Shown here: piece after piece, positions 1 through 10,774 of the stretch
Numbering within the stretch: the stretch's first letter is position 1
Layout of the letters: the number at the start of each line of letters is the position of its first letter
Assembly (NCBI GenBank): GCA_015039365.1
Contig: WION01000063.1
Location: 1-64,000 of the forward strand
Length of the DNA stretch: 64,000 nucleotides
Reading direction: 5' to 3'
Source: Amanita rubescens
Lineage: Eukaryota > Basidiomycota > Agaricomycetes > Agaricales > Amanitaceae
Made by a program: the position numbers and the translations under genes
The notes under the pieces: model-generated
Seen by the model: only the letters and a program-made list of their open reading frames with translations
The model's database searches: none
What the model was told of the DNA's origin: nothing

Positions 1-251
1 CCTTCGTTCGGTGTCAAAAGTGCGTTGAACGCTTCCAATGTATTGAAGTTAATTTCAAAGTCAGAATCTGACCCAGGTATGTGGCTGCTGGAATGTGTCG
101 GACGAAACGCCCACAAAGTTAAATCTTCATCTCGATGTCGTAATGTAACAGTGGCTCGTAGCAGCGTAGTGATCATGGAAAACTTGTCCATCTTGACTGG
201 GACGTTAGATAGAGGCCATTTTTCAGTGGGCGAAATAGCCGGAGGAGTCAT
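1..251 (-). CDS. OTT_1508-like deaminase family gene, 5' end only (runs off the left edge)
   Basis: An open minus-strand frame starts at ATG 251 and is still open at base 1. Its roughly 84 residues (start MTPPAISPTEKWPL) closely match the N-terminus of the complete gene at 6901-9401, and the DNA is similar up to about position 385, so the homology includes the promoter. It is therefore the start of a second, inverted copy of that gene. It has an in-frame 'FEIN' stretch near residue 70 that the other copy lacks. Function is inferred only from the paralogue, since the deaminase motifs would lie outside the window. Whether the rest is intact cannot be seen. Confidence 0.7.
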   Translation of the reverse strand, partial: MTPPAISPTEKWPLSNVPVKMDKFSMITTLLRATVTLRHRDEDLTLWAFRPTHSSSHIPGSDSDFEINFNTLEAFNALLTPNE

Positions 252-385
252 AGTGGCAGTGTGGGTCCTCGAAGCTACGTAATTAAAAGAAGTCGATGAT
301 GCACAAATTGCTGTCACTCACCGATGCAGAGGCTGTTGGTGACCTATTCGCTCCTAATAAATGTGAGAGCTGGTGATGAGACGGG
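1..385. repeat. Inverted repeat arm, left (partner about 6785-7140)
   Basis: Bases 1-385 are a diverged reverse complement of about 6785-7140: the 5' coding end plus promoter of the deaminase-like gene. Similarity fades after about 385, on the side facing the Plavaka gene, and continues off-window on the other side. The two arms bracket a 6.4-kb segment carrying the Plavaka, companion and hAT genes. Confidence 0.85.
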
Positions 386-825
386 TCACCGAAACTGTAC
401 GGCTGAGTGAGCATCGAACTTAAAGAAATTATTAGCATGCCTACCCAGATGATCGACTCGTGATCACCGTAAGAGACGCACCGCATCAGAGTCGCGGTGA
501 TTGAGAGCTAGATTCGCGGTGATTAAAAGTTGATGGCTATCATCCCTGGTCCAAATTCCCGGAACTTTTCAATTTAATCAAGTACTGTGTGAATAATCGA
601 TTTTATGACTTACCTTATCTGTTGAGAATGTGAGCGGAGCGTACTAATCAGGAAAACACCGGCCCCCACTTTGGCCACTTTGGCTTTGGCAGGGGCCCTT
701 TGCACCTCTCTCCACTTTGGCAGAAATGCTCTGGCCTCTTTCTGCTTTGGAGGTGGTGCTCTGGATCTCTTTGGCTTTGGATGGATTGCTTCAGTAGCTC
801 ATAACATATGTTGTATTCACAGTGA
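386..825. other. Non-coding stretch with a CTTTGG-rich patch
   Basis: No convincing gene. Bases about 660-790 hold irregular repeats built on CTTTGGC/CTTTGG, close to the 3' end of the transposase gene. They may be a subterminal transposon region, but no terminal inverted repeat was recognised. Confidence 0.4.
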
Positions 826-3781
826 CTAAAAGACTACTTCATGTGTGTGGTAATCGATGTACTTATTAACGTAAAATGTTTTGAACGCATCGAGACTATT
901 CATGTAATCAACTTCGTAAGGCACGTAGCAAGAGGGGTCAGCGATACCGATGAGGTGGGCACTGCGAAAGACAGTATCAAGATGAATCAGTTCCACTAAC
1001 CGTTGCCCGTCTTCTCCAATTTCTCGACCGACGACCCACATTCCAGTGACATCGCAAGGAGAATCTCCCACCAGCTTGAACCAGCTGACGAGGGCGCAGG
1101 GATACGTAACTCGGTTGTGTTTGAATTTCAGCAAGGCCTTGACTTGCGCTATGCGTAGCCCACGAATACCAGGTAAATTGGGGTCTTGACGAACAAAAAC
1201 ACAATCCTGGCGCGCTTCGCCGCTTCTCCATTCTGGGGCGCATCGTATTCGTTCTCGGAAACCACCGCCGATGCCGGATAAGTCACTGGGAGCATAGAAA
1301 GTTGCTACCGCCGATGGATATGTATAGACGTCACCCATAAACCGTGGACAATGGTTGAGGGGGATGTTGGCAATGGGTATCTCACAGTCGGGATTCATCT
1401 CTCGATACAGGAATAGTGAGATGAGTTTGGGAAGATGTGGAACATGGAGCCAGGCCGCGAGATGATCCAATTTGCGTGGAACACGACGAACTGTTCAACG
1501 AGGCATGTAAACGCGAAGACAGTATAGAAGAAGTCAGACAACGTACGAGTGTTCACAGCCAATTTTACTTCGCATTTAACTTCTCTATCATCGACCGCTG
1601 TGCAATCCGCATCGTCATCGTTGGCAGTAGGTGGTGGTTGTTGACCCACGTTGTTTGCCCATATTGAATTGTCCAACATGCGGCGCTCGCGAAAATCAAC
1701 TGTGCATGCTGCTAGCTTGTCGAGGCGTTGATTTGTTAATAACATCTGCGAAAGCGCGTTGAACCGGCTGGAGCGACGCCAGGGCTTTCGGACGGCCTTG
1801 ATGTGTTTGGATTCGGTTATCGATGAACATAGCCCGTTTGGTGCACCAAACATCATGATCATGTCACGATAATGACACAGTGCGTGTTGGCGAGGGAGGT
1901 CAAATCCGGTTGATCGAACACCAGTTGTTCGGAAAATTTCTCGTTCTTGCAGGTAGTGTGAGAGGACGTCATCAAGCTTGTCTAGGTCATCATCATCGAG
2001 TACATGGCGTCGAACCAGATAACAAAATTCAAGAAATAATGCAATAGCCTTGACCATCTGATCTGGGACATGATTTACGATTGCCGGAAGGTAAACCTGA
2101 AGAGTTGTGAGCAGGAGAAAAAGGATAAAACATCAAACTCACCTTCATCAGCGCTTTTGAGTCGTCTCCAGTCCATTGCTTATAACCACGGCCTTCAGGA
2201 AAGCGACGAAGGCCCGGGAATAAAGGAACAGCACGGATTCTATAACTGAATAAGATATAGAAGCGATAAATGAGAGAATAGGATACACCTTCGGTCAATA
2301 TCGGCAAGGATCTCCCTAGCGTCGGCTGCCACGTACGTTTCCTTGATATAAGCTTCGACCCATGCGACCAGATGGTCTTTAAAGGTACCCTTGATTACCT
2401 GATGCAGTAAGTCCGGTGAGATCAGCTCGTGGATGTCAGCGCGTGGAAAGTCGGAAGTGAACGGCTGTAATGTATATCAGTGAGGTGGGCGCAGATGTAT
2501 GAAAAGCGTACCAAAGTTCCAGCAATGATGCCATAATCATCCCAGAGTGCTTTCACACTTAACGCGTTCATTGCTGCTCTTGTATGCTCATGCGAGCGTT
2601 GGCCGGCCTTCCCATGATCCAGATTTTTAGCCGGGCTGTACACTTAGGGCACCACCCCTGCACGATGCAGCACAGCAATACCTGTTCGGGGTAATCAGCG
2701 ATGTAGGGTCCAATTCCCCATATGGTGCGCCTGTAATAGCCATCTCCGTAGCGAATGGTCTCTGGTTTGCCTAAAATGATTGGGCAAAACGTTGCCCCGT
2801 GATTCTCTGGGTCCCGAGCAAGGATATCCTATATCGGATAAGTATTAAAATATGAAGATGATCAGATTGATCACTTACGGCTTGATCCCATGCCCATTGC
2901 CCTGACATTAAGTCCTGATACCGTCGTTTCTTCTTCTCCCTGTCGTAAACTTTCTTCGGCGCATAATCCATTTCACCTGCAAAGTCTCGATTGCCCAGTT
3001 GAAGCTTGAGAATTTCCCGTGGATCTCGAATCCAAACATCGTAAGATTTGGCCTTCCAGGGCGCGTCGTCAGGCTCCTTATCATCAGTCTCCTTGAAGGT
3101 TATGGTGAAAGATTGCCAAGGGACTCCACCAAGCTCGACAGCGTCAATCGTGTCGTGCATGTCACCAACATCCCGAAATGGCGGATCGCGATGAGGAGAT
3201 AGCGTACGGGCCCAAATCTGCATGAGACAGTTGAATTCATCCTTTGACATCTCGTTGCGACGAAATATTAAGTCAGCTAGCTCATAGGATTCACGGGATT
3301 CGAATGGGGAGAAATCATCAGGTGCGCGCTCATCCCAAGGCGGCGGTGGTGCGCCATCTGGCAGAAATTCGCCATTCGAGTTGCATGGACGCCCTTTAAT
3401 GAAGGGTCATTGAAAGAACAGATTTACTGTGTAAGAACACTCACCGTTGATGAATTCATGCTTGACTACATGTTCTTTAGCATTTTTATCACCACTGGCG
3501 GGGATGTTATCGCGGTTTTGGTCAGCCGAGTCATTGAATGGATCATCGTGAGGGTCGTGGAAAGGTTCGAAGGCATCCTCAGGCTCTGATGATCGGTGTT
3601 CATCTTCAACATTTGCATGTGATGTGCGTTGTGTTGGCCTGCGCGTACATGGGTTTATTTTGTGCCCGGTTCTTAGGTGGTTTCCAAGCCCATTTTTGTT
3701 GGTGAAATGCCATCCGCAGCCTTTGACAGGACAAGGAATATCTCGGGGACGGAATACTGACGCGCGGGGCATCAGGGTCAA
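826..3781 (-). pseudogene. Plavaka-type (CACTA-like) transposase, damaged
   Basis: Seven exons can be phased: 3445-3781, 2879-3393, 2512-2828, 2289-2464, 2143-2239, 1547-2096 and 826-1490. The N-terminus has a C2H2 finger (CPVKGCGWHF, then H-x4-H), as in Plavaka proteins. Family landmarks follow in order: SGQWAWDQA, GIGPYIADYPEQVLL, WCPKC, HQVIKGTFKDHLV, FPGLRRFPEGR, QWTGDDSKALMK, FGAPNGLCSSITESKH, NQRLDKLA, and a C-terminal FYAPSDLSG and HLDTVFRSAHLIG. Two lesions are seen. The usual stretch between 'PIILG' and 'YRR' (the SDKTTVS region, about 100 residues) is missing near 2765-2775. A one-base loss near 2632, likely in an A run, shifts the frame within exon 3. It probably encodes no active transposase. 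Family is confident from motifs. Confidence 0.85.
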
Positions 3782-3887
3782 AGTCGCTAAGTCCGAATTT
3801 CCTAATATGTCACATGGCGCATCTTAAATTATGTAAACGTCTACCCTTGCGCTTCTTTATCCCGTTCCATCATCGTCTACTGTCAAT
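3782..3887. promoter_or_regulatory. Short divergent intergenic region
   Basis: Only 106 bases separate the divergent starts at 3781 (transposase, minus) and 3888 (companion gene, plus), so both genes probably share a promoter region. It is pyrimidine-rich just before 3888. No TATA box is recognised. Confidence 0.4.
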
Positions 3888-5070
3888 ATGCCCCCCCCAA
3901 AGATCTCTGTTATGCCTGGCCTTCGCATGTCGACGCGCGCTGGGAACAAGGATAAACATCCCGGAATTGTCGACTTGCCGTCCCCCCGTCGTGACCGTGA
4001 TGTTCTAGAAGAGGAACGTCAACACGTCGCCGCCAAGAAGCAATTAGAAGCACTTCAAGAACTGGCCCGCTTAGAAGATGCTCAGCTTCTCGAAGCTGAG
4101 GATCGTGAGCAAAAGCGTCGTACAGGTAAGAAATGAAGCGCATATATGTTCCAATTTACATGTATTCGTCGCGCTAACAGGGAAATCAAATGGAACATCG
4201 AGTGGCTCTAGCTCCAGAACGAGCATTGAACAGACTCAGACGACACAACCGAAGAATAAATGTTCTAGTAAGTAACTTAAGTAATTGTATGCGCATATAT
4301 TTATTCACTGGATCAGACGATAAAGAAAATACCCTAACCATCCCATCGATTCCCGCAAAGAAGCCTGAAAAACGTGAGGCGGTGAAGAAAGTAAAAGGTA
4401 AAATGTCTGCAATCGAGATAGAATCAGACGACTCCGGCGGTCAGTAATGATACTCACTACAAGTTTAAGTTGCTGACGCCTCTGCAATTGATGGTCAGAT
4501 GCCAGCTTTGAAGAAAACAGCAAAGGCGAAGGAAGCAACGACTCGGAAGATTCGGACGAAGACGTTGCAACTGACTCTGGCATCGAGGAAAGTTCAAGCA
4601 AGAAGCGCAAGAGTCGTAAGAAGGATAAGAAGAATAAGAAGAATAAGAAGAAAGCTAAGCCAACTCCACGCGAGATCGTGGGTACAATGCGTCAGACTCA
4701 GCCAGCATCCGGCGCAGAGACCGTCAAAAAGCGCAAGGCGTTAGCTGATGCTAGCCTAAACGGGGAGTAAGTTCTCCCCAAATATACACCTCAACGCTCA
4801 TCATCATCCTTCAGCGCCAAGAAGGCAAAGGTCCACGGCATTGACCCTGAGTGGGAAAAGGCTCTCAAGAAACACGAAGGCCGAACCGCCGCCAAAGCTG
4901 CTCAATCCAGTGAGCCTGCCAAAGAAGACGACGACTCGATGGTTCAACCCGGGGGGCTTGCTGCAGAGGACGAGAGCGATGTCGAGGCGAAGGCCTTGAT
5001 CGCCAACCCATCTCACCTCGTACTCGGACTCAAGAAGCCCGTGAAGAAGTTATACGTTAAGCAACTTTAA
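3888..5070 (+). CDS. Lysine-rich, charged hypothetical protein
   Basis: Five exons phase cleanly (3888-4125, 4181-4267, 4317-4439, 4499-4766, 4815-5070) to give 323 residues. The protein starts MPPPKISVMPGLRMSTRAG, then has a charged, probably coiled-coil stretch (residues about 40-80), a Ser/Thr-rich linker and a Lys-rich segment (KKDKKNKKNKKKAK near residue 190) resembling a nuclear localisation signal. I recognise the general look from transposon-rich basidiomycete genomes but know no function. It is divergent from the Plavaka gene with a 106-bp spacer, so it may be a second gene of that element. A donor at 5056 could splice to further coding sequence at 5107-5216, where hAT-like terminal repeats begin, so the original 3' end may be lost. 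Confidence 0.55.
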
Positions 5071-5164
5071 ATTATCATTTCTTTCTACTTTACTGACAAG
5101 ATACAGGCGAACGTCAAAATTGAAGCGAACACGGCGCAGTCGAGCAAAAGCACGCTGAAGTCTT

Positions 5165-5245
5165 TATGCACGGGTACGGGTTCCTTGACGGGTATCGCTC
5201 TCACGGGTGCGGGTTGAGACCCGTTGCGGGTTTACCCGACAACGA
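5165..5245. repeat. Probable hAT terminus with ACGGGT subterminal repeats
   Basis: The stretch TGCACGGGTACGGGT is followed by several more CGGGT/ACCCG units in both orientations. Clusters of short repeats like this are typical of hAT ends. It lies just beyond the 3' end of the minus-strand hAT gene. The exact border and target duplication could not be fixed. Confidence 0.45.
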
Positions 5246-5299
5246 GGACTATGTCAACGATGTAATGTAATGACTATTGAGAATAAAGTATTATAAGTA

Positions 5300-6340
5300 T
5301 TACTCGACTGTAATTGCATCCCAGCCATCCTCCATTTCCTCCTCATCTCCCTCTTCATCGTCCATTTTGCTAACAGCTACGACATCTTCAGTCTTCACAA
5401 GCTTTTGAAGGCTCCACAGGCCAACACACAACAATGAGCGAGTCGTTTGCGTGGAAAGTCGCGACTGGATATGTGACAAGAGGAGGCGACCGCGGCTGAA
5501 TATCCGCTCAACATCGATTGATGTGGCTGTAGATATTTGAAATTAGAGCAAGTTATTGGCTATTTTTGTACATATAACTCACCTGGAATCGAAAGGTAAT
5601 CGCGCGCCATCCTTGAAAGCCGGGGATAGGTGGTGCGCTTCTCATACCACCATGCTAAGGCATCGGTGACATCCTCCACATCACTGGTCAGGAAGCGGTC
5701 GACTTCAGACCGTTTGTCGCCCTCTTTGAGCGGTGCTAGGGCCGGGAGTCGATCAAACGGATTTGCATATTTCTAGAACACAATTGGTTTAGCACTACTA
5801 GTAATGTATTTCATAAAATGCAACAAACTCGCCTCTTTGGTTTCGGATGCCACCATATCACCCTTATCACCCTTATCGCCTTCTTCATCTGACTCGTCTT
5901 CTGCAATGGCCATGTAGTTGTGCTCAAATTCGTCGCGCACGAGGGTCTCTGCGAGTTTGATCCAATCTGAGGGCCAGTTCAAATTCCGGAAGTATACAAG
6001 CTTATGGCGTGGATGCAAGACTAGCAGTGGGGTCAGTAAAGCAACTGGAGTTACACAGTAGCGCGTTTACTTACTCATAGATATCCTATATACCTCAGAC
6101 GAATCGGTGAGCGAATAATAGCGGTTTAGGGTTGATCTTGCGAGATCAACAGCTGATCGGATCGCTATATCATATTCCGTCTTGCGCGAGAACTTTTTCA
6201 ACACATCCTCGATGTGATCCATGGCCGGGATCACAGTGGCACTGAGGTTGGGCGAGGGACGAGAGAAGAAAGACGTAGCATCTTTCAAAATCTGCGAGAA
6301 AATTGTTGCCAACAACATTCCTAACCTCATCACAATTATA
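5300..6340 (-). pseudogene. hAT transposase, C-terminal part
   Basis: Read from 6340 down to the stop at 5300, several exons encode the second half of a basidiomycete hAT transposase. Motifs in order are LKDATSFFSR, VIPAMDHIEDVL, YYSLTDSSEVYR, LHPRHKLVYFRNLNWP and a complete dimerisation domain (YPRLSRMARDYLSIP, then ATSIDVERIFSRGRLLLSH and LLCVGLWSLQKL), ending in an acidic tail. One intron at about 5534-5583 restores the IPATS motif. The N-terminal BED finger and first catalytic region are absent upstream of 6340, where unrelated sequence begins. It is a 5'-truncated, presumably inactive copy. Confidence 0.8.
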
Positions 6341-6900
6341 CATCACTACTAAGCTGTATGGAGCGTACACGAATGCAAAGATAAGACAAATGAATGTGAT
6401 CGACGTGTGACACTCGGCATTGCAGACCTTTTGTTTACATGTGTTAAAAGCCAGTCCCTCCAGTGCGTTAACGCTTACTTAAGCTCGTCAAGCGCAGCAG
6501 GGACTAGGAGTCTGACGCTCCACTGCTGTAGTCCATCATCCCTCGCACTTAGAAAATCTGGATATCTCTCCCACTTACGTCACTCCAACCTGGTGTATGT
6601 ATTACTGCTGCGTTCCTCTCGATCCATTATCGACCAGCTGGTGCTCTCAATCGCTGTTTTTCCCAACCTAGCGGTCTCGATCTTCGCCCCGGTTAGTCGC
6701 TGCTAGGCCGCCATTAGCCGCGGCAGTCACAGCGAGCGATTTGTTGACAGTGTTATCCAAGTCCCACGCCGTCGAGTCCCGTCCCATCACCAGCTCTCAT
6801 AGTTATTAGGTCCTCTGCATCGGTGAGTCACAGCAATTTGTGCATCGTCGACTTCTTTTAATTACGTAGCTTCGAGGACCCACAGAGACTCCCTGCCACT
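6341..6900 (+). promoter_or_regulatory. Upstream region of the deaminase-like gene
   Basis: No coding feature is supported. The last 115 bases are shared with the inverted copy at the left window edge, so this part was duplicated with the gene. No clear TATA box. Confidence 0.3.
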
Positions 6901-7140
6901 ATGACTCCTCCGGCTATTTTGTCCACTGAAAAACGGCCTCTATCTAAAGTCGCAGTCGAGATGGACAAGTTTTCCATGGTCACTATGCTGCTACAAGCCA
7001 CTGTTACATTACGACATCGAGATGAAGATTTAACTTTGTGGGCGTTTCGTCCGACACATTCCAGCGGCCACATATCTGGGTCAGATCCTAAATTCACTAC
7101 ATTGGAAGCCTTCAACGCACTTTTGACACCGAACGAAGGT
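6785..7140. repeat. Inverted repeat arm, right
   Basis: Partner of 1-385. It spans the promoter and first 80 codons of the deaminase-like gene. Similarity stops just upstream at about 6785. Confidence 0.85.
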
Positions 7141-9401
7141 GTTGTAGCGGCATGCTATCTTGACGAAGAACCACTCACTATGCCCCATGTACACAAAGAA
7201 GGATGCATTGACGATCCAGTCCTTGATTCTGACAAGCAGAAATACATGATGCCGTGCCATATCGTCGTTATGGCTAACGCAGACAAGGAGACCAACGCTC
7301 TTGAAACAAACTCGAATCCTCTTAATCTAAGGTTCATCACCGACGGGGAAGATCTTTGGCCAAAGATCAAAGAATCGCAAGCCAATAACTACGATCCTCT
7401 GGATATAATAGCTCCCGGGCCGTGAGTAAATTTACCCGCTACTCTCGTTTCTGAGCCGCGAATCTTATGTTTGAGTACCAGGGGCGAGTCAGTGTCTCTG
7501 GGATCACACGCGAAGACAGTTTGTTCGTATCTCAACGATTTCAAGGCCGCTTCTTCCGACTTGAAGGGCAATCCAAAAGGCGACGACCAAATGGGTTATG
7601 GCCGCAAATTCTTTAACTATCTTCTATCCTTCTGTTGGGAGAAACTACACCGGCGTTTCACATCCTGGCCAGGACTAGGCTTCGTCTATCACTTGGAACT
7701 TACCTGGCTCAAACTCGAGAATTCGGATGCAATTAACGAGTACTCGCAGTGGGAATCGTTCGACATACCACACACCGGTGATAATTCCCTAACCAAGTTC
7801 CTCAAAAAGCACGATTTTATCCCCGTGGTATTGGACGCGATTCTTACCCGCGGCAGAGCGTTCGAAACTGCATCTTTCCGTTCCTTAATGGGAGCAGTCC
7901 AGAATGACCAACATGCTCTCTTCACGAAGAACACCGCCAAAGATTTTCACAGGCTTGTTTTGGGCACGTTTATCATGCTAACAGCGGAGCTCGAGCAATT
8001 CAAGACCCACTACCGAAATTGGAAGCAGCTGGATGCCAATGCTCGGAATACAGCGATGCAATCCTTCCGTCGGATCGGATTGTATACCCGCCTCCTCCTA
8101 AATATTTTAGCCTCCACCTCATTCAGAACCTACATGATGTTTATGGCACAGGGCGGTGTTAAAAATCTGGTTCCTGTATTCGAAGATAGGTCGTCATATG
8201 ATTCGAAATGGAAGCTTCGTAAAAGCGTGCTTATGGGTGGCCCGAGCTCAGCAGTCACACCCATTGAGGGGGAGATTGCGAATGTGGAGGAACCCTCTGA
8301 TGAAGAGGCTGAGGTGGATTTAGAGGTATTGAAGTCTCGTATGTCATAAACATATGCGATGTTGAGGTTTCATGTAGGCTCTGGGACCAAATGAAGATGA
8401 TGTTTCGGTGCTTGTCCGATGGATCAGAGGCTTTCTTCTGCAGTTCATTGGGAAGCGGCATTTGGAACAAAAATGCACAAAAATGCATGCACATTTCCCT
8501 AAATCGACGATCGAGATAGCGGTCATGACCACTGACCGGGTTCATTACTCTATTCCGCAGTGGAGCGAGTTCAAGTCTCTCATTGATGATGCATTACAAA
8601 CATGCCCAGACCGCCCTGCAAAATATAATACTAGCTTCGTTGTTGCAAGGCTCTTAGAGGAATTTGGAAAAAAGAGGAAAACCTATCGTAGATCGGTCGC
8701 TTATATTGACCACTTTCGGAAGCTTATAGATTACGAAAGCCAGGGGGAGTCGTCGAAACCGAAATTGACGGTGAGCTTGACCGTCCATTGTGAAGCTGCA
8801 CTTGTGGCGCTTTCCGAGGCTTTCAGAGAGTCGAAAGACATTTCAACATTGGTGCGTCGTCTTAGTGTATTAAAGGATCATTGACGATCAAAACCATTTA
8901 TAGAAATTAAATTCATCTATGGTTGCAGTACCAAAGCCATGCTGCCCGGTCTGTTGGGAGCTTATCGCGCTGTTGAGGAGTATCTCGGTCACCAAGGGAA
9001 CCGATGACTCATCTCCAAGACTTGCTATCCGCGGTTCCCACCCACAAATTTATCCACTCGTGTTGCCTCCCTGGATTTCGGATGAAATCCGCGGAAGGAT
9101 GAATTTGAAGTTCCGAAGCTACCTTGGCGCTGAACTGGTCCAGCTGATGGCTATCCTTGATGCTAAGCAGGTAGTGGCCAGGCCTGCCAAGGCTAAGGCA
9201 TTGACAGAAGCGGTGGATAAGAAGATTGTATATCGCCATCAGTTGACTGGTGGTCCAAATCTCGGTCTTGGCTCCGCGAGCAGAAACCGTGATGACCCCT
9301 TTTCCAGTAATGCAGTGGTCTTGTCGTGTATCCACAGATCGGAGGACCGCTTTCGATTTCGGCCTGCGCTCAACAAGGCCGGGTCCCGTTCAAATGAATG
9401 A
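6901..9401 (+). CDS. OTT_1508-like deaminase family protein
   Basis: Four exons (6901-7421, 7482-8325, 8378-8851, 8904-9401) keep phase and give 778 residues. The N-terminal 570 residues are a region I cannot assign. The C-terminal part carries VHCEAAL (about residues 590-596) and, 30 residues on across an intron, KPCCPVC (about 624-630). A His/Cys-x-Glu motif followed by a Pro-Cys-x-x-Cys motif is the zinc-binding signature of the cytidine-deaminase fold, and this arrangement is what I know of the basidiomycete-expanded OTT_1508-like family. Substrate is unknown; members of this family are predicted, not proven, to act on nucleic acids. An inverted partial paralogue lies at the left window edge, so the family is duplicating locally. 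The gene looks intact. Confidence 0.65.
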
Positions 9402-9682
9402 ATAGATATTGTATTACCCTTAGATTGATTAACCGTGACATGCATGTCTTTAATTAGCGCTTTGTGCTACTACTTGACTAGCCTAGTATCAATTTGAGTT
9501 CAAAATTCATAGCACCTCTCGGTTCAACGTGACGGTATATATTTGTTAATTGGGTTGTCGTTATTGCCCTATCTTTGACTCGTATTGATTAGCGTTTCGT
9601 ATGACATGTCACTTAGATTAGCACCGAACTTTAATGTCATGCCAGCCCTCGCGCCTTTCCTCCGAGTATTGGTCAGTTTTCA

Positions 9683-10230
9683 ATTATTGAGGACTATATT
9701 TCTCATTGGGCCATTCTTAACATAGAATTTCAATGGATATCGGTAATGAGAGCGTGATCACGGGCCAGAAATTAGAGAGACAAAGAGAGACAAAGAGAGA
9801 CAAAGAGAGCCTAAGAGAGTTCAAGTGTTTAAGATCTCACCACCGGCGCGGACACGTTTCCAGGAGGGAGAAAGGCTGAAATACCAAATTTCGTAAGGGG
9901 AACTAGTGTAAGAAAATTTCGAAGTTTTTCATCAAACGCGCTCGTGCCTCGCTCGTTTGACTAATTACAACATTTCGTCGGAGATTTCGCTTGGGTGGAA
10001 ACCGTGGGAATTTCTGTTTCAGGCAAAATGTCAACGAAATGGATGTTTTGGAAACTTATTATTCCAATATTTTTCGCGAACTATTCTCGCTGGAGAAATG
10101 GAATATTTTATCAGAAACACTCCTGTGCCCATAGTGAGAGAGTTTAAGAGATTCGCCCCTTTTGGCAGGACTGATGCTTCTCTCCTCTCTTCACCTTCCT
10201 CACTTAAGTTTTAGTGACTCAGGCCGTCGT
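9683..10230 (+). repeat. Composite repeat, partial copy (leader only)
   Basis: The block 'ATTGAGGACTA...TTTCTC...GGGCCATTCTTAA' is followed by a purine-rich GAGACAAA run (about 9773-9820). It matches the start of the larger repeat copies at 35580 and 37820. It ends with the CTCTCCTCTCTTCACCTTCCTC segment found in every copy. No gene is seen between 9402 and 10774. Confidence 0.7.
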
Positions 10231-10410
10231 CGGTAACCCCTGGTACACCTACACTCCCTTGGGCCTTCTTCTCTGGGGTCGTAAAAATGTCGTCGATGAT
10301 GAGCCGTCCTAGTGGGCGCAGCAGAACTTCCTGCCTCGATTTCAATTTTATTAGTATGAGTGTTATGTTGATGATTTTTGAAACCATACTTCATTGAATG
10401 TAGTATCGGT

Positions 10411-10442
10411 CCGAAAGAGAGCCAAAGAGAGCCAAAGAGAGG
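10411..10442 (+). repeat. AAAGAGAGCC short tandem run
   Basis: Three units of CAAAGAGAGC type, the same purine-rich motif that opens the composite repeats. It lies about 330 bases before the start of the next gene. Confidence 0.6.
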
Positions 10443-10774
10443 AGCGGTGAGCACGTGCTTGTTTCCGAGCGCTCTGGGCCGTCGCTCCTCAGTCTCGCCC
10501 TCCTCTCTTTTCCGTCCTCAAGATCACTTTTCGCCGACCCCGCTCTTTTGTCAAGAGGTCCACGCCGATTCTGAGGAAATTACCTCCGGTTCTTCGCCTG
10601 GATTTTTCCTTTGACTCCGTTTAGATCTGTTGTTTCCGTTGCTTGTTCCCTGGATCCCTTGGACCTGCGACGCCTCATCACATTTTGTGATATATTGTTG
10701 CGATCCACCGCCTTCAGTATGTATATCCGTCTCTTATCACAGTGGCGCTATTCTTATTGACGATACCCGAAGAT

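Noticed and set aside
1440..1550. Apparent frameshift in the Plavaka gene between the PRQHALC region and the C-terminal domain
   Set aside because: A GTACGT...GAACAG intron at 1491-1546 restores the frame and gives a family-like junction (VNTLRRVPRKLDHLA), so it is an intron, not a lesion.
826..7140. A KDZ-type transposase accompanying the TET/JBP gene
   Set aside because: The only CACTA/KDZ-like transposase here has Plavaka motifs, and it lies 12 kb from the TET/JBP gene beyond other genes.
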